Positions 1 through 11,762 are shown, counted from the first letter of the stretch. The stretch is 64,000 nt of DNA from Hemicordylus capensis (GCF_027244095.1 NC_069657.1:144270857-144334856), one strand, 5' to 3'. The notes: a model not told the origin generated them from the sequence alone. A program made the numbers and translations.

Positions 1-1084
1 TGAAGCAGAAGCTAGGACAAAATCTAAGGTTTGAGCAAGTATTTTTTTTTTTTAATCTCAGGCCCGGGGATTGGGGAACAGGGATGGAGTGTAGGAGAGC
101 AGAACAAAGATACACACAGAGAGCCCAGATCTTCTCCAGGGAGCCTTAGCCTTTGCTTTTAAAACCAAAAGCTGCAGGCTGGTGATGCCTTTTGGACCTT
201 TCTTCCCCCACACCTTTCCTTCATTAAATATCCAGTTGCATTGCTAGTTCTGGCCAAGTGAGTTGTAGCTGGGAGGATGCTCAGAGAGTCTTGCAAAGCT
301 CACACAAGACCTTGACGGTTACTTTTCTACACAAGTCCCCCAGTCCTAGAATTTAGCACTCTCATCACTACACAGTTCCACACTGGTTCTCAACTATGTG
401 GGTATTAATTGCAGGATAAAAATCTGATGCAGGATAAAAAACTTCTGACTGTAATGGCTTTAGTTTTGCTTGATAAGGTGCTAGCTTCCAGGGTTCAGGT
501 GCATAGGTTTCCAGCAGTACTATTTCTAAATGCTAGATTGTAGATTTAAATAATAACAGAACTAACAGACTCTATGGTTTGTGCCTTTTTCCAATCTTGC
601 CCTCCACTTTTCCTTGGCATGTTTATTTTCATTCCTAAATAAAAAACTCTGGGAATTAAAGTTAAAACTTTACCAGTTTTATTTGGTCCATGTTAGATAA
701 AATATCCCTTTTCTGCTAAATGTGCCTTTTAAGAGAAGGCCCAGCACAGCATCTGTCCAGTGGCTGTTGCTGGTGCCTACCACATTTTTCTTTTTAGAGT
801 GTGAACCCTTTAGAAAAAGAGAATCATCTATCCACTCTTTATTTTTCTATGTAAACCACTTTGAGAATTTTGATTGAAAAATGGTATATAAATGTTCACT
901 GTTGTTGTAGTAAGTGTGAGTTTGTGGCTTGGTCCCCCATACTCCAAAATTTAGCAAATGAAAAAATTGAATTACATTACTATGCAAGTAAATAATTTAT
1001 GTTTTAATATTTATGTGCATTTTTAAAAATTTAGGGCCCCTTTATAACATATGCTCCAGGCCCCGCACTAGCTTAATCTGACCC
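1..1084. other. Intergenic, no gene; LINE-like 3' tail near 740-915
   Basis: I see no gene here. The stretch around 830-900 (a ctatgtaaaccactttgag-like string, then a tatataaatg tail) resembles the 3' tail of an L2- or CR1-type LINE. The rest is AT-rich sequence I cannot assign. Confidence 0.35.
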
Positions 1085-2340
1085 TGGCCCTTGATCATCT
1101 TGGTAGCCCTCTTCTGGACCTTTTCCAGATCTACCATGTCCTTCTTAAGATATGGTGACAAGAACTGTACACCGTACTCTAAATGTAGCTGCACCATAGA
1201 TTTGTCAAAGGGAATTATAATATTAGCATTTTTATTTCCAATGCCCTTCCTTATGATCCTTGGCATGGAATTTGCCTTTTTTGCAGCTGCCACGTACTGA
1301 GTCAAAACTTTCAGCAAACTGTCTAGTAAGAGCCCAAGATCCCTGTCCTGGTCAGTCACTGACAGCTCAGAACCCATCAGTGTATACGTGAAGTTGTGGG
1401 TTTTTTTTGCCCCAATATGCATCACTTTACACTTGCCTACAGTGAACCACATCTGCCATTTTGTCGCTCACTCACCCAGTTTTGAGAGATCCTTTTGGAG
1501 CTACTAACAATCTGTTTTGGATTTCACTACACTAAATAGTTTAGTGTCATCTGCAAATTTGGTCACTTCACTGGTTACCTCAACTACTAGATCATTTATG
1601 GACAAGTTAAAGAGTGCTGGTCCCAGTACAGATCCCCAAGGGACCCCACTTCTTACTTCTCTCCAGTGCGAAAATGGTCCATTTCTACCCTCTGTTCCTG
1701 TCCTTCAACCAGTTACCAATCCACACATGAACCTGCCCCCTTATTTCATGACTGCTAAGTTTACTCCAAAGCCTTTGGTGGGGAACTTTGTAAAAAAGCT
1801 TTGTCAGAAGTTCTCTATGTCAGAAGCCATGCTGGTTCTCTTTCAGCAAGGGCTGTTCTTCTATATGTTTAACAATTTTGTCCGTAAGTATGCTTTCCAT
1901 CAATTCACCCAGCGCAGAAGTTAAGCTAACCAGCCTGTAGTTCCCTGGATCCCCTTGGATCCCCTTTTGAAAATCAGAGTTACATGAGCTACTTTCCAGG
2001 CCCCTGGAACAGAGCCTGATTGTAGGGACAAGTTGAATACTTTTTGCTAGGAGCTCAGCAATTTCACATTTGAGTTCCTTCAGAACTCTTCGGTGGGTGC
2101 CATGTGGCCCTGGCAAATTTTCAGTTTTTCAAGACAGTTTAGAACATTCTCTCTTTTCACTTCAAATTGGCCCAGTTCTACAGCCTCCAAACCTGAAAAG
2201 CTCAGTTTTGGAGTGGAGATATGTTCTGTCATCTCAGCGTCAGTTTCTCTGGAATCTTCTTATCCTCCTTAATTATCCCTTTCACACCCTCATCATCAAA
2301 GGGTCAAACCACCTCAATGGCAGGTTTTCTGCTTCTGATA
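1085..2340 (-). mobile_element. CR1 LINE fragment, reverse transcriptase region
   Basis: Read on the minus strand, this encodes broken pieces of the CR1 ORF2 reverse transcriptase. About 1820-2116 gives the N-terminal part (GNYRLVSLTSALGELMESIL). About 1042-1452 gives the C-terminal part, with the CR1 hallmarks KVMHIG, MGSELSVTDQ, VAAAKKANSM and HLEYGVQF. There are several frame breaks. Both ends are lost: no 5' UTR, endonuclease or 3' UTR tail is visible. It is an old, inactive 5'- and 3'-truncated copy. Confidence 0.85.
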
Positions 2341-2347
2341 TATTTAA

Positions 2348-2790
2348 TAGAAATGTGCACTGATCATTTTTTGCTATTCAATTTGAGGTCAAATTGTATC
2401 AGCCAGATTCAATTTGACCTCGAACTTTGCCCCCTCGAATCAGCCGAGATTCTATTTGAATTTGATTTGATTCAAATAAAAGTTGAATCAATTTGGGGAA
2501 CATTTAAAGGGCCAGGTGGCATCAGAGTGGATTGGGTGGTAGTGATCATTGGGTGGCAACTACCACCCAAACCCCAAAGGGGCAATGGGGAGATTTTTAA
2601 AGCAATTTTTGGATTTGGAGTGGTTTTATTTTTTCTGCCATAGGGAATAATGGATATTCAAAGTGGCCCCATTACTCCTCATGGGTAGTGCCAAGGTGAT
2701 CCAAAGTTGGTTGGAAGGTAGGGCACATTGGCTGCCAACTACCCCCCAACCCACAAGCCAGTGGGGTATTCAGATGGTGGTGTGTTTTTT
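2348..2790. mobile_element. hAT-like non-autonomous element, one end kept
   Basis: It begins with TAGAAATGTGCA, a variant of the TAGGGATGTGCA terminus shared by many elements in this window. It continues with AT-rich TTGATTTGATTC-like repeats, then the unit with 'gggtggtagtgatcattgggtgg' spacing and 'ccatagggaataatgg' that recurs at 23.4, 42.6 and 54.8 kb. The far end is missing where L2 sequence starts. It has no coding capacity. Confidence 0.55.
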
Positions 2791-4140
2791 TTAGACTCCC
2801 AACTCCAGACAGTCTTGGATGAAACTGATTATCTAGACCTGTTTCAGACCAGCTTTCAGGTGGGCTATGAGGTGGAGACTGCCTTGGTCAGCCTGGTGGA
2901 TGATCTCCAATTGGGAATTGGCAGAGGAAGTGTGACTCTGTAGGTCCCTTTGGACCTCTCGGCAGCTTTCGATACTATCGACCATAGTACCCTTCCTGGA
3001 GCATCTAAGGGGGTTGGGGGTGGGAGGCACTGCTTTGCAGTGGTTCCACTCTTACCTCTTGGGCAGATTCCAAATGGTGACCCTCGGGGACTGTTCTTCT
3101 TAAAAAACTGAACTTCAGTATTGTGTCCCTCACGGTTCTGTATTGTATCCGATGTTGTTTAACATCTACATGAAACCGCTGGGAGAGATCATCAGGAGAT
3201 TTGGTGCAGGGTGTTATCAATATCATCATGAGAAGGCACAACCTCCCTAAATGCCTGCCTGGAGGCAGTGATGGTCTGGATGAGAAATAACAAGCTGAGA
3301 CTGAATCCAGATAGTACAGAGGTAGTTATTGTGCGGGGTCGGAATTCGGGGATGATTTTGATATGCCAATTCTGGATGGGGCCACACTTCCCCAGAAGGA
3401 ACAGGTTTGTAGTCTGGGGGTGCTTCTGGACACAAAACTCTCCCTCGGTGGCCAGAGGTGCCTTTTATCAGCTTTGGCTGATATTCCAGCTGCATCCATT
3501 TCTTGAGATAAATGTCCTCAGAACAGTAGTACATCGCTGGTCAAATCCAAACTTGACTACTGCAATTCGCTCTATGTGGGGCTGCCTTCGTATGTAGTCT
3601 GGAAACTGCAGTTAGTTCAGAATGCGGCAGCCAGGTTGGTCTCTGGGTCATCTCGGAGAGACCATATCACTCCTATCTTAAAAGATCTACACTGGTTGCT
3701 GATAAGTTTCCGGGCAAAGTACAAGGTTTTGGTTATAACCTATAAAGCCCTAAACAGCTTGGGCCCTGGGTATTTAAGATAACGTCTTCTTTGCTATGAA
3801 CCACACCACCCATTGAGATCATCTGGAGAGGTTCGTCTGCAGTTGCCACCAGCTCATCTGGTGGCTACTTGGGGACGGGCCTTCTCCATTGCTGCCCCGA
3901 GACTTTGGAACAAACTTCCTGCTGAAATAAGAGCCTCCCCATCTCTTACAACTTTTAAAAAGGCAGTCAAGACACATTTGTTCACCCAGGCTTTTAATTA
4001 GATATTGTTTTAATTGCATTTTGAATAGTTTTAACATTCTAAATTTTAATTGTTGAAATGTTTTAATCTTTTTATCAGTTGTTTTTATTGTTTTGTTGTA
4101 AACCACCCAGAGACTTGCATTTTGGGCGGTATAAAAATGT
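2791..4140 (+). mobile_element. L2 LINE fragment, reverse transcriptase to 3' end
   Basis: Frame-broken L2 ORF2 reads from an FQTSFQVGYEVETALVSLVDD segment through LDLSAAFDTIDHS, a CLEAVMVWMRNNKLRLNPD segment, [20 protein letters not shown] and [16 protein letters not shown], to the C-terminal RLWNKLPAEIRASPSLTTF. It ends in the typical tail (taaaccacccagagacttgc, gggcggtataaaaatg) and a short GATA tract at 4141-4161. It is 5' truncated and has many frame breaks. Confidence 0.88.
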
Positions 4141-5234
4141 GTCAGATAGATAGATAGATAATGTTCTACTGTCTCCTAAGGATATCACCCCAGTGGCATC
4201 TTAAGAGGCCCAAATTCTTCACATCTGCTGGGATTAAAGATTGGTTTTTGTGCCATTGGCAAAATGTACTATATGAGTAAACAGATTCATAACAAGATTT
4301 ATTTGAGGGTTTCTTTCCTTGTGGAGGGAGCAATCCTTGGTAGCATATTCCCCAGAGCTCTCTAGCAATCCACCCCCCTTGGTGACTTTGCATATAGTCA
4401 GCAGAGCTGAGGAGAAGAAACAGGAGTCAGAGAGAGAAGTAAAATAATTTTATGTATGTATGTATGTATGTATGTATTAAACTTCTATACTGCCCAAACT
4501 TTCATCTCTGGGTGGTTAATTTAACAGGTTAATGTTTAACAAGAGCATCAGAATTGTTAGATGTAAAGGTCGTTCACATGACTCAAATTCCTGTGGTTAG
4601 GGAGGCCTGGGGGGGAGGCAGGAATATACCTACTTTCCCCCGCATGGCTGTGATGATCCTCATACCACGCCACTTGGCGACACACTTGATAACTGCTGCA
4701 GTGAGCAGTATGGCGTTCTGGAGGCCAGGGAAATGCTGTCCGGCCTCCAAAAATCCCTCAATGCACCACGCGAGGAGGATTTCCCCACCAGCCAGGTGCT
4801 TTAGGCGCCTGGCTCTGTCTGCTTGGGCTTGACATGAGCAGCCCTACCCGAATAGGGCTGCGCAAGCTGGGGTAGGGCTACTCCTATGGACAGCCTCTAG
4901 ATCTGCTTATGCTGTCTCATTTGCCACAATTAGTTTATAACTGTGGTGACTGTTTGGAAGGAAAATGTAAAATCTCACATCAGGTTGATGTACAATGTTC
5001 AGGACATTTGAAGTCTTTTCATAATCTTCTACATTTGTTTTTCAGTGACACCAAAAAAAGCATCTTTTAATGGAACCACCCAAACTGCACTGGAACTTAA
5101 TGATGCTTTTAGAGAGTTTCAAAATGATACCAAAAGGAGGTTCATTTCATGTATTGTTTGGTTTCTGTCAAGTGTTTTTTGCATGTGACTATTTCATATG
5201 GAATATGATTAACAAAAAATATCAAGTGACCGTA
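4141..5234. other. Intergenic with simple repeats; no gene
   Basis: A GATA tract (4141-4161) closes the preceding L2. A TATG tract lies at about 4450-4478, followed by a short inverted LINE-tail remnant at 4480-4530. From about 4565 there is a 'gtcgttcacatga' motif like the MITE ends at 16.7 and 18.3 kb. Around 4690-4790 lies GC-richer sequence weakly resembling blocks at 27.0 and 38.0 kb. From 4900 on I see nothing assignable. Confidence 0.4.
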
Positions 5235-5863
5235 GGGGATTAGGCCCGAAAAATAGCTTAGATCTGCCTGTTCTGGATGGGGATACACTCCCCCTTAAAA
5301 TCAGGTCCGTAATCTGGGAGTGCTCCTGGATCCCAAAGCTCTCCCTGGTTTCTCAGGTTGAGGCAGTGGCCAGGAGTGCTTTTTATCAGCTTTGGCTGAT
5401 ATGCCAGATACATCCATTTCTGGAGACAAATGACCTTAAAATAGTGGCACATGTGCTGGTAACCTCTAGGTCTGGCTCCTGTATTGCACTCTATGTGGGG
5501 TTGCCTTTGTACGTAATCTGGAAACTATGATTAGTACAGAATGCGGTAGCCAGATTGGTCTCCGGGTCAACCCAAAGGGACCATATAGCACTGATTTTGA
5601 AATAATTGCACAGGCTGCCAATATGTTTCTAAATGAAATAAGAGCATCTCCTTCTCTGTTTGTTTTCAGGAAGACCCTCAAGAAGACCCATTTTCTCATG
5701 CTTTTAACTGGAATTTTAATTTTAATGTTTTTATTTACTGAAATTGGTTTTGTCTGTTTAATGAATTCTAACTGTTTTATATTGTTTTTACATTTGTTAT
5801 GTTTTAACTTTGTACACTGTCTACTGATGTCTATATCGGGTGGTATAGAAATATGATAGACAG
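5235..5863 (+). mobile_element. L2 LINE fragment with internal deletion
   Basis: The sequence follows the L2 reverse transcriptase (ctgttctggatggggatac, then a Q-L-W-L-I-C-Q-I-H-P-F-L-E type segment). It loses a block near 5620 and resumes in the C-terminal NEIRASPSLFVFRKTLKKTHF region and the 3' UTR. It ends in a GATAGACA-type tail, into which the following SINE inserted. Confidence 0.82.
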
Positions 5864-5865
5864 AG

Positions 5866-6150
5866 GAGAGCTGGTCTTGTGGTAGCAAGCATGACTTGTC
5901 CCCTTTGCTAAGCAGGGTCCACCCTGGTTGCATATGAATGGGAGACTAGAAGTGTGAGCACTGTAAGATATTCCCCTCAGGGGATGGAGCTGCTCTGAGA
6001 AGAGCAGGTTTCAAGTTTCTCCCTGGCTTCTCCAAGATAGGGCTGAGAGAGATTCCTGCCCTCAACCTTGGAGAAGCCACTGCCAGTCTGTGAAGACAAT
6101 ACTGAGCTAGATAGACCAATGGTCTGACTCAGTATATGGCAGCTTCCTAT
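5866..6150 (+). mobile_element. 5S/tRNA-like SINE with CR1-like tail
   Basis: The head (gagctggtcttgtggtagca) looks like a tRNA A-box region. The next part (gctaagcagggtc, ccctggtt, atgggagac) matches in order the three internal control elements of a 5S rRNA gene. The 3' part (tggtctgactcagtatat ... cttcctatgt) parallels the 3' end of CR1 (gggcctgatccagcaggg ... ttcttatgtt). It sits inside the GATAGACA-type tail of the preceding L2, with gatagacag on both sides, consistent with a target duplication. Other copies lie at 11461, 31262, 50866 and, on the minus strand, at 53570. Confidence 0.75.
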
Positions 6151-6655
6151 GTATAGATAGACAGATAGACAGATAGAAAGATATTTACAGCTCTTGTTGA
6201 AATTATCTCCATGACAAGGGCTGCAAAATAACTTGATATAATTGTTAATCTATCTCAAGACCAATTCACATATTCAGAATATACACTGGGCATCAGATTA
6301 TGTGCCTGGCCATCCTGAGCCCTAAGCATTTGCCATAACATCTTAATGTGGGAAATATGCTTATGATATATGATTACATGTACCACTTGGTAAATATGGA
6401 CCTTCTAACAAGGCAGGTACCTGTGACCTTAAAATCAACTGATGTTTCCTTCTTAGCGTTTCTTTCAATTACTTCTGAACAGGAAAAAACGTGGGCACCA
6501 TAACTGGCACTGGAAAAGATGTCTTCCATGTGCAGCTTCAGGAGCAAAAGGCCATTCCTAGATTGAGGGGCATAGAAAAAAAAATTAGTTCTGATTATAA
6601 TGTGTCTTGTTCCTGGACATGTGAACATATATGTTTTACTCCTTAGTCAATCAAA
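6151..6655. other. Intergenic; GATAGACA tract then unassigned
   Basis: 6151-6180 is the remainder of the L2 tail, a (gatagaca)n tract. From there to 6655 I see no gene and no repeat I can name. Confidence 0.4.
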
Positions 6656-6779
6656 CTGGGGATGGAGCTGTAGCTGAGTGGAAGAACATAAACTACGCTG
6701 TGGAGGTGTCACTATGTGTACCTACAACTGTATCCAGGCATTGTGAAGTTGATGCGGGGGACACACACATGTACACACA
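6656..6779 (+). mobile_element. Degenerate tRNA-like SINE head
   Basis: ggggatggagctgtagctga followed by gtggaagaac resembles the A-box half of the tRNA-derived heads at 11763-11850 and 59270-59300, which lie on the minus strand. The B box is not clear, and the remainder merges into CR1 sequence. Confidence 0.35.
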
Positions 6780-7081
6780 GAATGCTGGGTTATCTCATAA
6801 GCCTACTCAAAAGAAGGCTAAAAAGACGACTGTGGGGAGACATGATAGAAGTCTATAAAAGCATACATGGTGTGGAGAAAGTGGATAGAGATAAATTCTT
6901 CTCCCTCTTGCATAACACTAGAACCAGGGGTCATCCCATGAAATTGGTTGCCAAGAAATTTAGAACCAACTAACAGAAGTACTTTTTCACACAATGCACA
7001 ATCAGCTTGTGAAATTCTCTGCCACAACAAACTGGATGGCTTTAAGAGGGGCTTGGATAACTGGAGGAAAGGGCTATAAAC
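6780..7081 (+). mobile_element. CR1 LINE fragment, C-terminal ORF2
   Basis: It encodes the CR1 ORF2 end: GDMIEVYKSIHGVEKVDRDK, FFSLLHNTRTRGHPMKLVAK and FRTN. After a stop it continues to a degenerate W-M-A-L-R type segment. It is cut off at 7082 by a hAT-like terminus (TAGGGGTGTACA). It is 5' truncated and inactive. Confidence 0.85.
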
Positions 7082-7440
7082 TAGGGGTGTACATGGAACC
7101 ACCAACTGCGGTCTGGCACTGGGGTGGGGGGTTAGCTTTAAGAGCAGCCGGAGGGTTTACTTACCCCTCCCACCGCTTTCCCGCTCTGGCGCCGTAATTC
7201 TAGGAGTAATTGGGGCGGCAGGATACCCTTCCCCACTGTTGCTGGAAAAAACTCCCCAAAAATTGGCTCAGTTTTCCTGGCACTGCTCCTGGAAGCATGG
7301 CTCGTGTGTGTACGTGAGTGGCACAGCCAAAGGAAAGGATCATTGTTGGGTGGGGAGGTAGTTGCATTCCTGCCTTCCGCCTCAGCCCTCCTCAACCTGA
7401 TTAGAGGGTTCTGTAGAAATGCTTTTCTAGGTTGGCCAGT
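7082..7440. mobile_element. hAT-like element, left end only
   Basis: TAGGGGTGTACATGGAACC interrupts the CR1 and matches the TAGGGRTGTGCA terminus of other elements here, followed by a GC-rich body. I could not find its other end with confidence. Confidence 0.35.
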
Positions 7441-7949
7441 GTTCTGACTCTATATAAATAAGGGCTGCATGAATATGAAACTTGTCAGCACTTGCTCTTT
7501 GTGCTTTATGGAAAGGTTCTTTGGTCCTTTCTATAGATTAATGCTATCCATTTTGAAAAAATAGTCTTTAGTCTGTATAGTAATTTTCTTATTGTACATT
7601 GCTTACAGAGGCTGTGTTCTCATGACCAGAATGATTGTGGTCAATCACAATCAGTGAGCCCTGTGCGCTCTCACAGAGTGTGTTGTGAGAACCCAGAATT
7701 CCCAGATTATCCTGGTTAAATAATTTAACCTCTAGTCAATAAGGTTAAGATTACAAATTAAACTGGTCATAACTTCAGGTACAAAGTAGGACGTGGGAAT
7801 TTAAGACTGTGTGTTGGTGAACAACCTAAGGCAAATTTTTGGCATGCCGAGGAGTCCTTGGCCAATCCCTAGACACTAGAAGACTTGGGGAGTGCTGGCT
7901 GGGGGCTTTCTCTAATCTACAGGGGCACTGCCAGCCTAAAAGTTGTGTG
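7441..7949. other. Intergenic, nothing recognised
   Basis: I see no gene and no repeat that I can place. The segment is mildly AT-rich with scattered stops in all frames. Confidence 0.4.

Positions 7950-8039
<90 letters not shown>
7950..8039. repeat. (TG)n(AG)n compound microsatellite
   Basis: A run of TG dinucleotides from 7950 to about 7994 changes directly into a run of AG dinucleotides to about 8038. Open frames across it on either strand are artefacts of the repeat. Confidence 0.97.
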
Positions 8040-8041
<2 letters not shown>

Positions 8042-8434
8042 TGCTTCCTGCAGATGCCTGACACCTGTGTTTGGGTAAGAGGAGCAGCAATTGGTACTAG
8101 GCTGTGATGCTGGCCTGAGCCAGGGTGTGTTGCCCAACATGATATAGGTAGCGACTTGCAGGTAAGGTGGTGAGTCATTAGTTCCTGCACTCCACTTTTG
8201 GGTGGAGACCCAAACCCTGTGTTGTGAATTTAGCTGCTAATCAAATAAAGTTAATTAGTTAATTGTTTATTAAGTTGCCTTTTTCTCCAATTCAAGTCTT
8301 ATGTCTTCACTAGTATGGATGCAAAGGGAGATAAGGGTTATCAAAAACACTCCTAGCCATAGCTGCCACCTGTTTAACCAACAGCAGATCCTGGAAGATG
8401 GTCAAGCAACACACCAGCTTCCTTAAAGCAAGAT
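8040..8434. other. Intergenic, no gene
   Basis: Nothing in this stretch looks like a gene or a repeat I can name. Confidence 0.4.
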
Positions 8435-8692
8435 GATTATCATCATCATCATCATCATCATTATTATTATTATTATTACATTTTATATCCTGTTCTTCCT
8501 CCAAGGAGACCAGAGTGGTGTACTACATACTTAAGTTACTCTTTCACAACAACCCTGTGAAGAAGGTTAGGCTAAGAGAGAAGTGACTGGCCCAGAGTCA
8601 CCCACCCAGTATCATGGCTGAATGGGGATTTGAACTCAGGTCTCCTCAGTCCTAGTCCAGCACTCTAACCACTATATCACGCTGGCTCTCGT
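8435..8692 (-). mobile_element. Sauria-type tRNA SINE with ATC/ATT tail
   Basis: Read on the minus strand it runs from a tRNA-like head (gatatagtggttagagtgct ... gagttcaaatcc, A and B boxes), through the body (gggtgactctgggccagtc, cttctctcttagcctaacc), to the typical end (ctccttggaggaagaacagg, atataaaatg). An ATT/ATC tract at 8435-8478 forms its tail. This family is a marker of squamate genomes. A tail-only copy is at 59150-59210. Confidence 0.85.
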
Positions 8693-8738
8693 AGCATGTG
8701 ATACCAGCTGCAGTTTGTTATGGGGTGGCTAACAAATA

Positions 8739-8742
8739 AAAG

Positions 8743-8796
<54 letters not shown>

Positions 8797-8797
8797 G
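8739..8797. repeat. (CTAT)n microsatellite
   Basis: About fourteen uninterrupted CTAT units. Confidence 0.97.
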
Positions 8798-9124
8798 TCA
8801 TAATGTCTGTCTACATTCAGTGTCAGCTTGATTTAACTTCTTAGGCACTATCCACCATGTTCCCATAGAAAACTAGCATGTTGTTATGTTATGTTATGTT
8901 ATGGGAAGCAGGGTAGAGCCTACCCTGCTCCATGTCATGTTGGTTTCTACTCAAAGTAGTCTCATTGAAAATAAAAGACAGATTAATTTAATCTGAAATA
9001 GTATCTGAAATAGTATGGTCTAGAAAGATCCATCAGTCTGAAGTGGTATGGTCCAGTTATGTGATTTGGCTATGTGACTGTGAGCTTGGCTCTTATTTGG
9101 TTTATATCCTAGTTTGAGATGTTG

Positions 9125-9174
<50 letters not shown>

Positions 9175-9440
9175 CTCAGGAGATATTTCCAATAATGCAA
9201 TGCAGAGTACAACTACATCACAATCTCTAATTGTGTTGCTTCCATTTTTTTCTGGGAGAGATGCACCAATTTGAGACAACACAGCGGAAACTGAGGATTC
9301 ACATGCAGCTAATTACAGTGCATAATACAATGCCTCACACAGGATATTTCATATTTAAGATGTGACAATGGCTGCATAAAAATGAATACCATGGAATTAG
9401 CTATATTATCTGTCTTCCAAAATCAGATTTGCACTCCCAT
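8798..9440. other. 3' flank of the first OR gene, with (CA)n
   Basis: Several TTATG units lie at 8881-8901 and a (CA)n run at about 9126-9173. No other gene or dispersed repeat is evident. The interval is downstream of the minus-strand OR, so its polyadenylation site would lie here, but I could not choose one. Confidence 0.5.
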
Positions 9441-10394
9441 TCAGAAATGTGTTCTTTTACTAGTCAGCTTCTTCACAGCCTTGATAACATCCTTGTTCCT
9501 CAAGCTGTAAATCAATGGATTCAGCATGGGAAAAACCACTGTGTAGAACGTGGAGGCCCATTTGTCCCTGCCCAAGGCATAGCTGGAGCTGGGGCGCGAG
9601 TATATGAAGAGGATGGAGCCATAGTACAAAGTCACAGCTGTCAGATGGGAAGCACATGTGGAGAAGGCTTTACGTCTCCCTTCAGTGGAGCGGATCCTCA
9701 AGATGGCTGCCAGGATGAAGCCATAGGAGGCAAGGATGAAAGCTGAGGGGGAAATGATGTTAAAAGTCAGGAGGAAATACAACATTATTTGGTAATTTTC
9801 AGTCACATCACAGGAAAGTTTCACCAGAGGAGGCACATCACAGAAGAAATCATCAATTATGTTGCCATCACAGAAGGTCAATGTGAAGGTTTCACTGGTG
9901 AGGATAGTGGCATTGATGAATCCACCTAAATAGGAGAAGGCCACCAGCCCTGTACATAGTTTTTTGGACATGGCAGTTGAATACAACAACGGAGTAGCAA
10001 TGGCCACATAGCGGTCATAGGCCATAGCTGCCAGGAGGTAGCATTCACTATAAGCAAGGCCAGCTGAGAAGAAGAACTGTGAAGTACAACCCCCAAAGGA
10101 AATGCTCTTGTCCTCAGAGATACAGTTCACCAGGATCTTAGGGGTATAGACAGAGGAATACCAGAGGTCCAGGAAGGACAGGTTGCCAATGAAGAAATAC
10201 ATGGGTGTGTGAAGATGGGAGCTGCTGTAGATTAGAGCAATGAGTGCAATGTTCCCTGCAAGGCTAGCTATATAGATGATCAGAAACACCCCAAACAGAA
10301 GCTGTTGCAGTTTGGGGTTTGTAGTGAACCCCAGAAGTATGAACTCAGTCACTGCTGTGTGATTTCTGACGTTCATGAATCTTTTTGCAGTCAT
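9441..10394 (-). CDS. Olfactory receptor, class II, intact (317 aa)
   Basis: A seven-transmembrane odorant receptor coupled to the olfactory G protein, expected in the cilia of olfactory neurons. The frame is open for 317 residues, a normal length with no breaks. OR hallmarks appear in order: an NHT glycosylation site at 11-13, GN in TM1 (48-49), LHTPMYFF (61-68), C103 before TM3, MAYDRYVAI (124-132), the second extracellular loop cysteines (C175, C185, C195), SY in TM5 (223-224), [10 protein letters not shown] (242-251) and [12 protein letters not shown] (289-300). I kept the first methionine; M7 is an alternative start. The TM3 stretch [16 protein letters not shown] and loop [15 protein letters not shown] suggest family 5/8/9-like ORs, but this is from memory and not certain. 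It differs from the second OR subfamily in this window. Probably functional. Confidence 0.96.
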   Translation of the reverse strand: MTAKRFMNVRNHTAVTEFILLGFTTNPKLQQLLFGVFLIIYIASLAGNIALIALIYSSSHLHTPMYFFIGNLSFLDLWYSSVYTPKILVNCISEDKSISFGGCTSQFFFSAGLAYSECYLLAAMAYDRYVAIATPLLYSTAMSKKLCTGLVAFSYLGGFINATILTSETFTLTFCDGNIIDDFFCDVPPLVKLSCDVTENYQIMLYFLLTFNIISPSAFILASYGFILAAILRIRSTEGRRKAFSTCASHLTAVTLYYGSILFIYSRPSSSYALGRDKWASTFYTVVFPMLNPLIYSLRNKDVIKAVKKLTSKRTHF

Positions 10395-11460
10395 CTACTG
10401 GAGTATCTGAAATCATATAGGATACTTATCATTTGTGATGTTCATGAAACTTCATGTTCCACAAAAATATCTGCCCCATATTATATGAACCAGAGAATTT
10501 ACAAGGAAAATAAATAAGATAGGGGAAAGACAACTTGGGAGTTAATAGGGTCCATGCTTCTTTAATGGAATTCTTATCAAGTACTATGATTCTGGTTGCA
10601 GACTCAGCTGCACTTCAAGGATCTTCTGGGCTTTCGGCTTTTAAACTTGGAACAAATGCGATCAGTAAGGTCCTTCTATAAATGGGTTTTAGATTACCCA
10701 ATTTGTCTCAGTTCTCAGTTCCATTATTTTCCTTTTAATCAACGAGCCATTTTTCAATCACTTGAAACAGGTTTTTCAAAGCCTACAGTGCTAGCAACTA
10801 TGGGTGTTCACACTCAGACATTATTATGAAACATTTTTTATTTCTAGAGTTCAAGAAAAAGTCATTTAGAGAATATATAATTGGAGTAGGAAGAAAAATG
10901 TTTGTTTCTGTCTCTTCCAATGACACACGGCCAGATCACTGCCCCATTATTCCCCTTTGCACCATCTTTTTTATCTACTCAAAGCCATCTTACATCACAC
11001 AGTTCTTTACAAGTAAAAACAAGAGTGAGATGCTTATAAGCCATAGCCTGTGGTAATAACACGTGTAGTTTATCATTGTATCTGCATGCATTGGGAACTT
11101 GCAATTGGTTTCAGCTATACAGTGTTTATACATCACAGAATAAAACCCATACCTATGGCTGCCATCTACAGTGATCTAAATGTTGGATTAATATTGTTTT
11201 CTGCATGGCAACACACTTCATTAATTAAGAAAGTTGTAATGTGCGTTCAGCAGATGTCATTCCTGAAGTTATTTCAATAATATTCATATGTAAGGTTTCT
11301 AGTTCTATTGAGTGTAAATTGGGCTTTCCTGCTGAAGTGATTTAAACTGCTACAAAGGAACTTCCTTATGTAGAGTCAAACCACTTGTCTACCTGGTTAA
11401 TATTGTCTGGCAGTAGCTCTTCCGCATTTTAGGCAGAGGTCTTCTCAGTCCTACCTGGAC
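10395..11460. other. 5' flank of the first OR; possible splice acceptor
   Basis: OR coding exons are usually preceded by an intron in the 5' UTR. On the minus strand, cctatatgatttcag ends at about 10408, fourteen bases upstream of the start codon, and fits a 3' splice site. The rest of the interval is AT-rich and has no gene or known repeat. Confidence 0.35.
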
Positions 11461-11762
11461 TGAGAGGAGAGCTGGTCTTGTGGTAGCAAGCATGACTTGT
11501 CCCCATAGCTAAGCAGGGTCTGCCCTGGTTGCATATGAATGGGAGACTTGATGTGTGAGCACTGCAAGATCTTCCCCTCAGGGGATGAAGCCGCTCTGGG
11601 AAGAGCAGAAGGTTTCAAGTTCCCTCCCTGGCTTCTCCAAGATAGGGCTGAGAGAGATTCTTGCCTGCAACCTTGGAGAAGCTGCTGCCAGTCTGTGAAG
11701 ACAACACTGAGCTAGATAGACCAGTAGTCTGACTCAATATATGGCAGTTTCCTATGTTCCTA
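11461..11762 (+). mobile_element. 5S/tRNA-like SINE with CR1-like tail
   Basis: A nearly complete copy. It has the gagctggtcttgtggtagca head, 5S-like boxes (gctaagcagggtc, ccctggtt, atgggagac), the middle cctggcttctccaagatagg, and a tail ending cagtttcctatgttccta. It differs from the 5866 copy by scattered substitutions. Confidence 0.78.

Noticed and set aside
5866-5980. 5S rRNA gene
   Set aside because: Only the internal control region resembles 5S; the 5' third and the 3' end are unrelated, and five copies share the SINE body.
7826-8190. Open frames of about 80-104 codons around 7.8-8.2 kb
   Set aside because: They are translations of the TG/AG microsatellite (poly Ser-Leu, Thr-His, Arg-Glu) with no domain.
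9429-9746. Plus-strand frame of 105 codons opposite the first OR
   Set aside because: It is the antisense shadow of a clear OR coding sequence.
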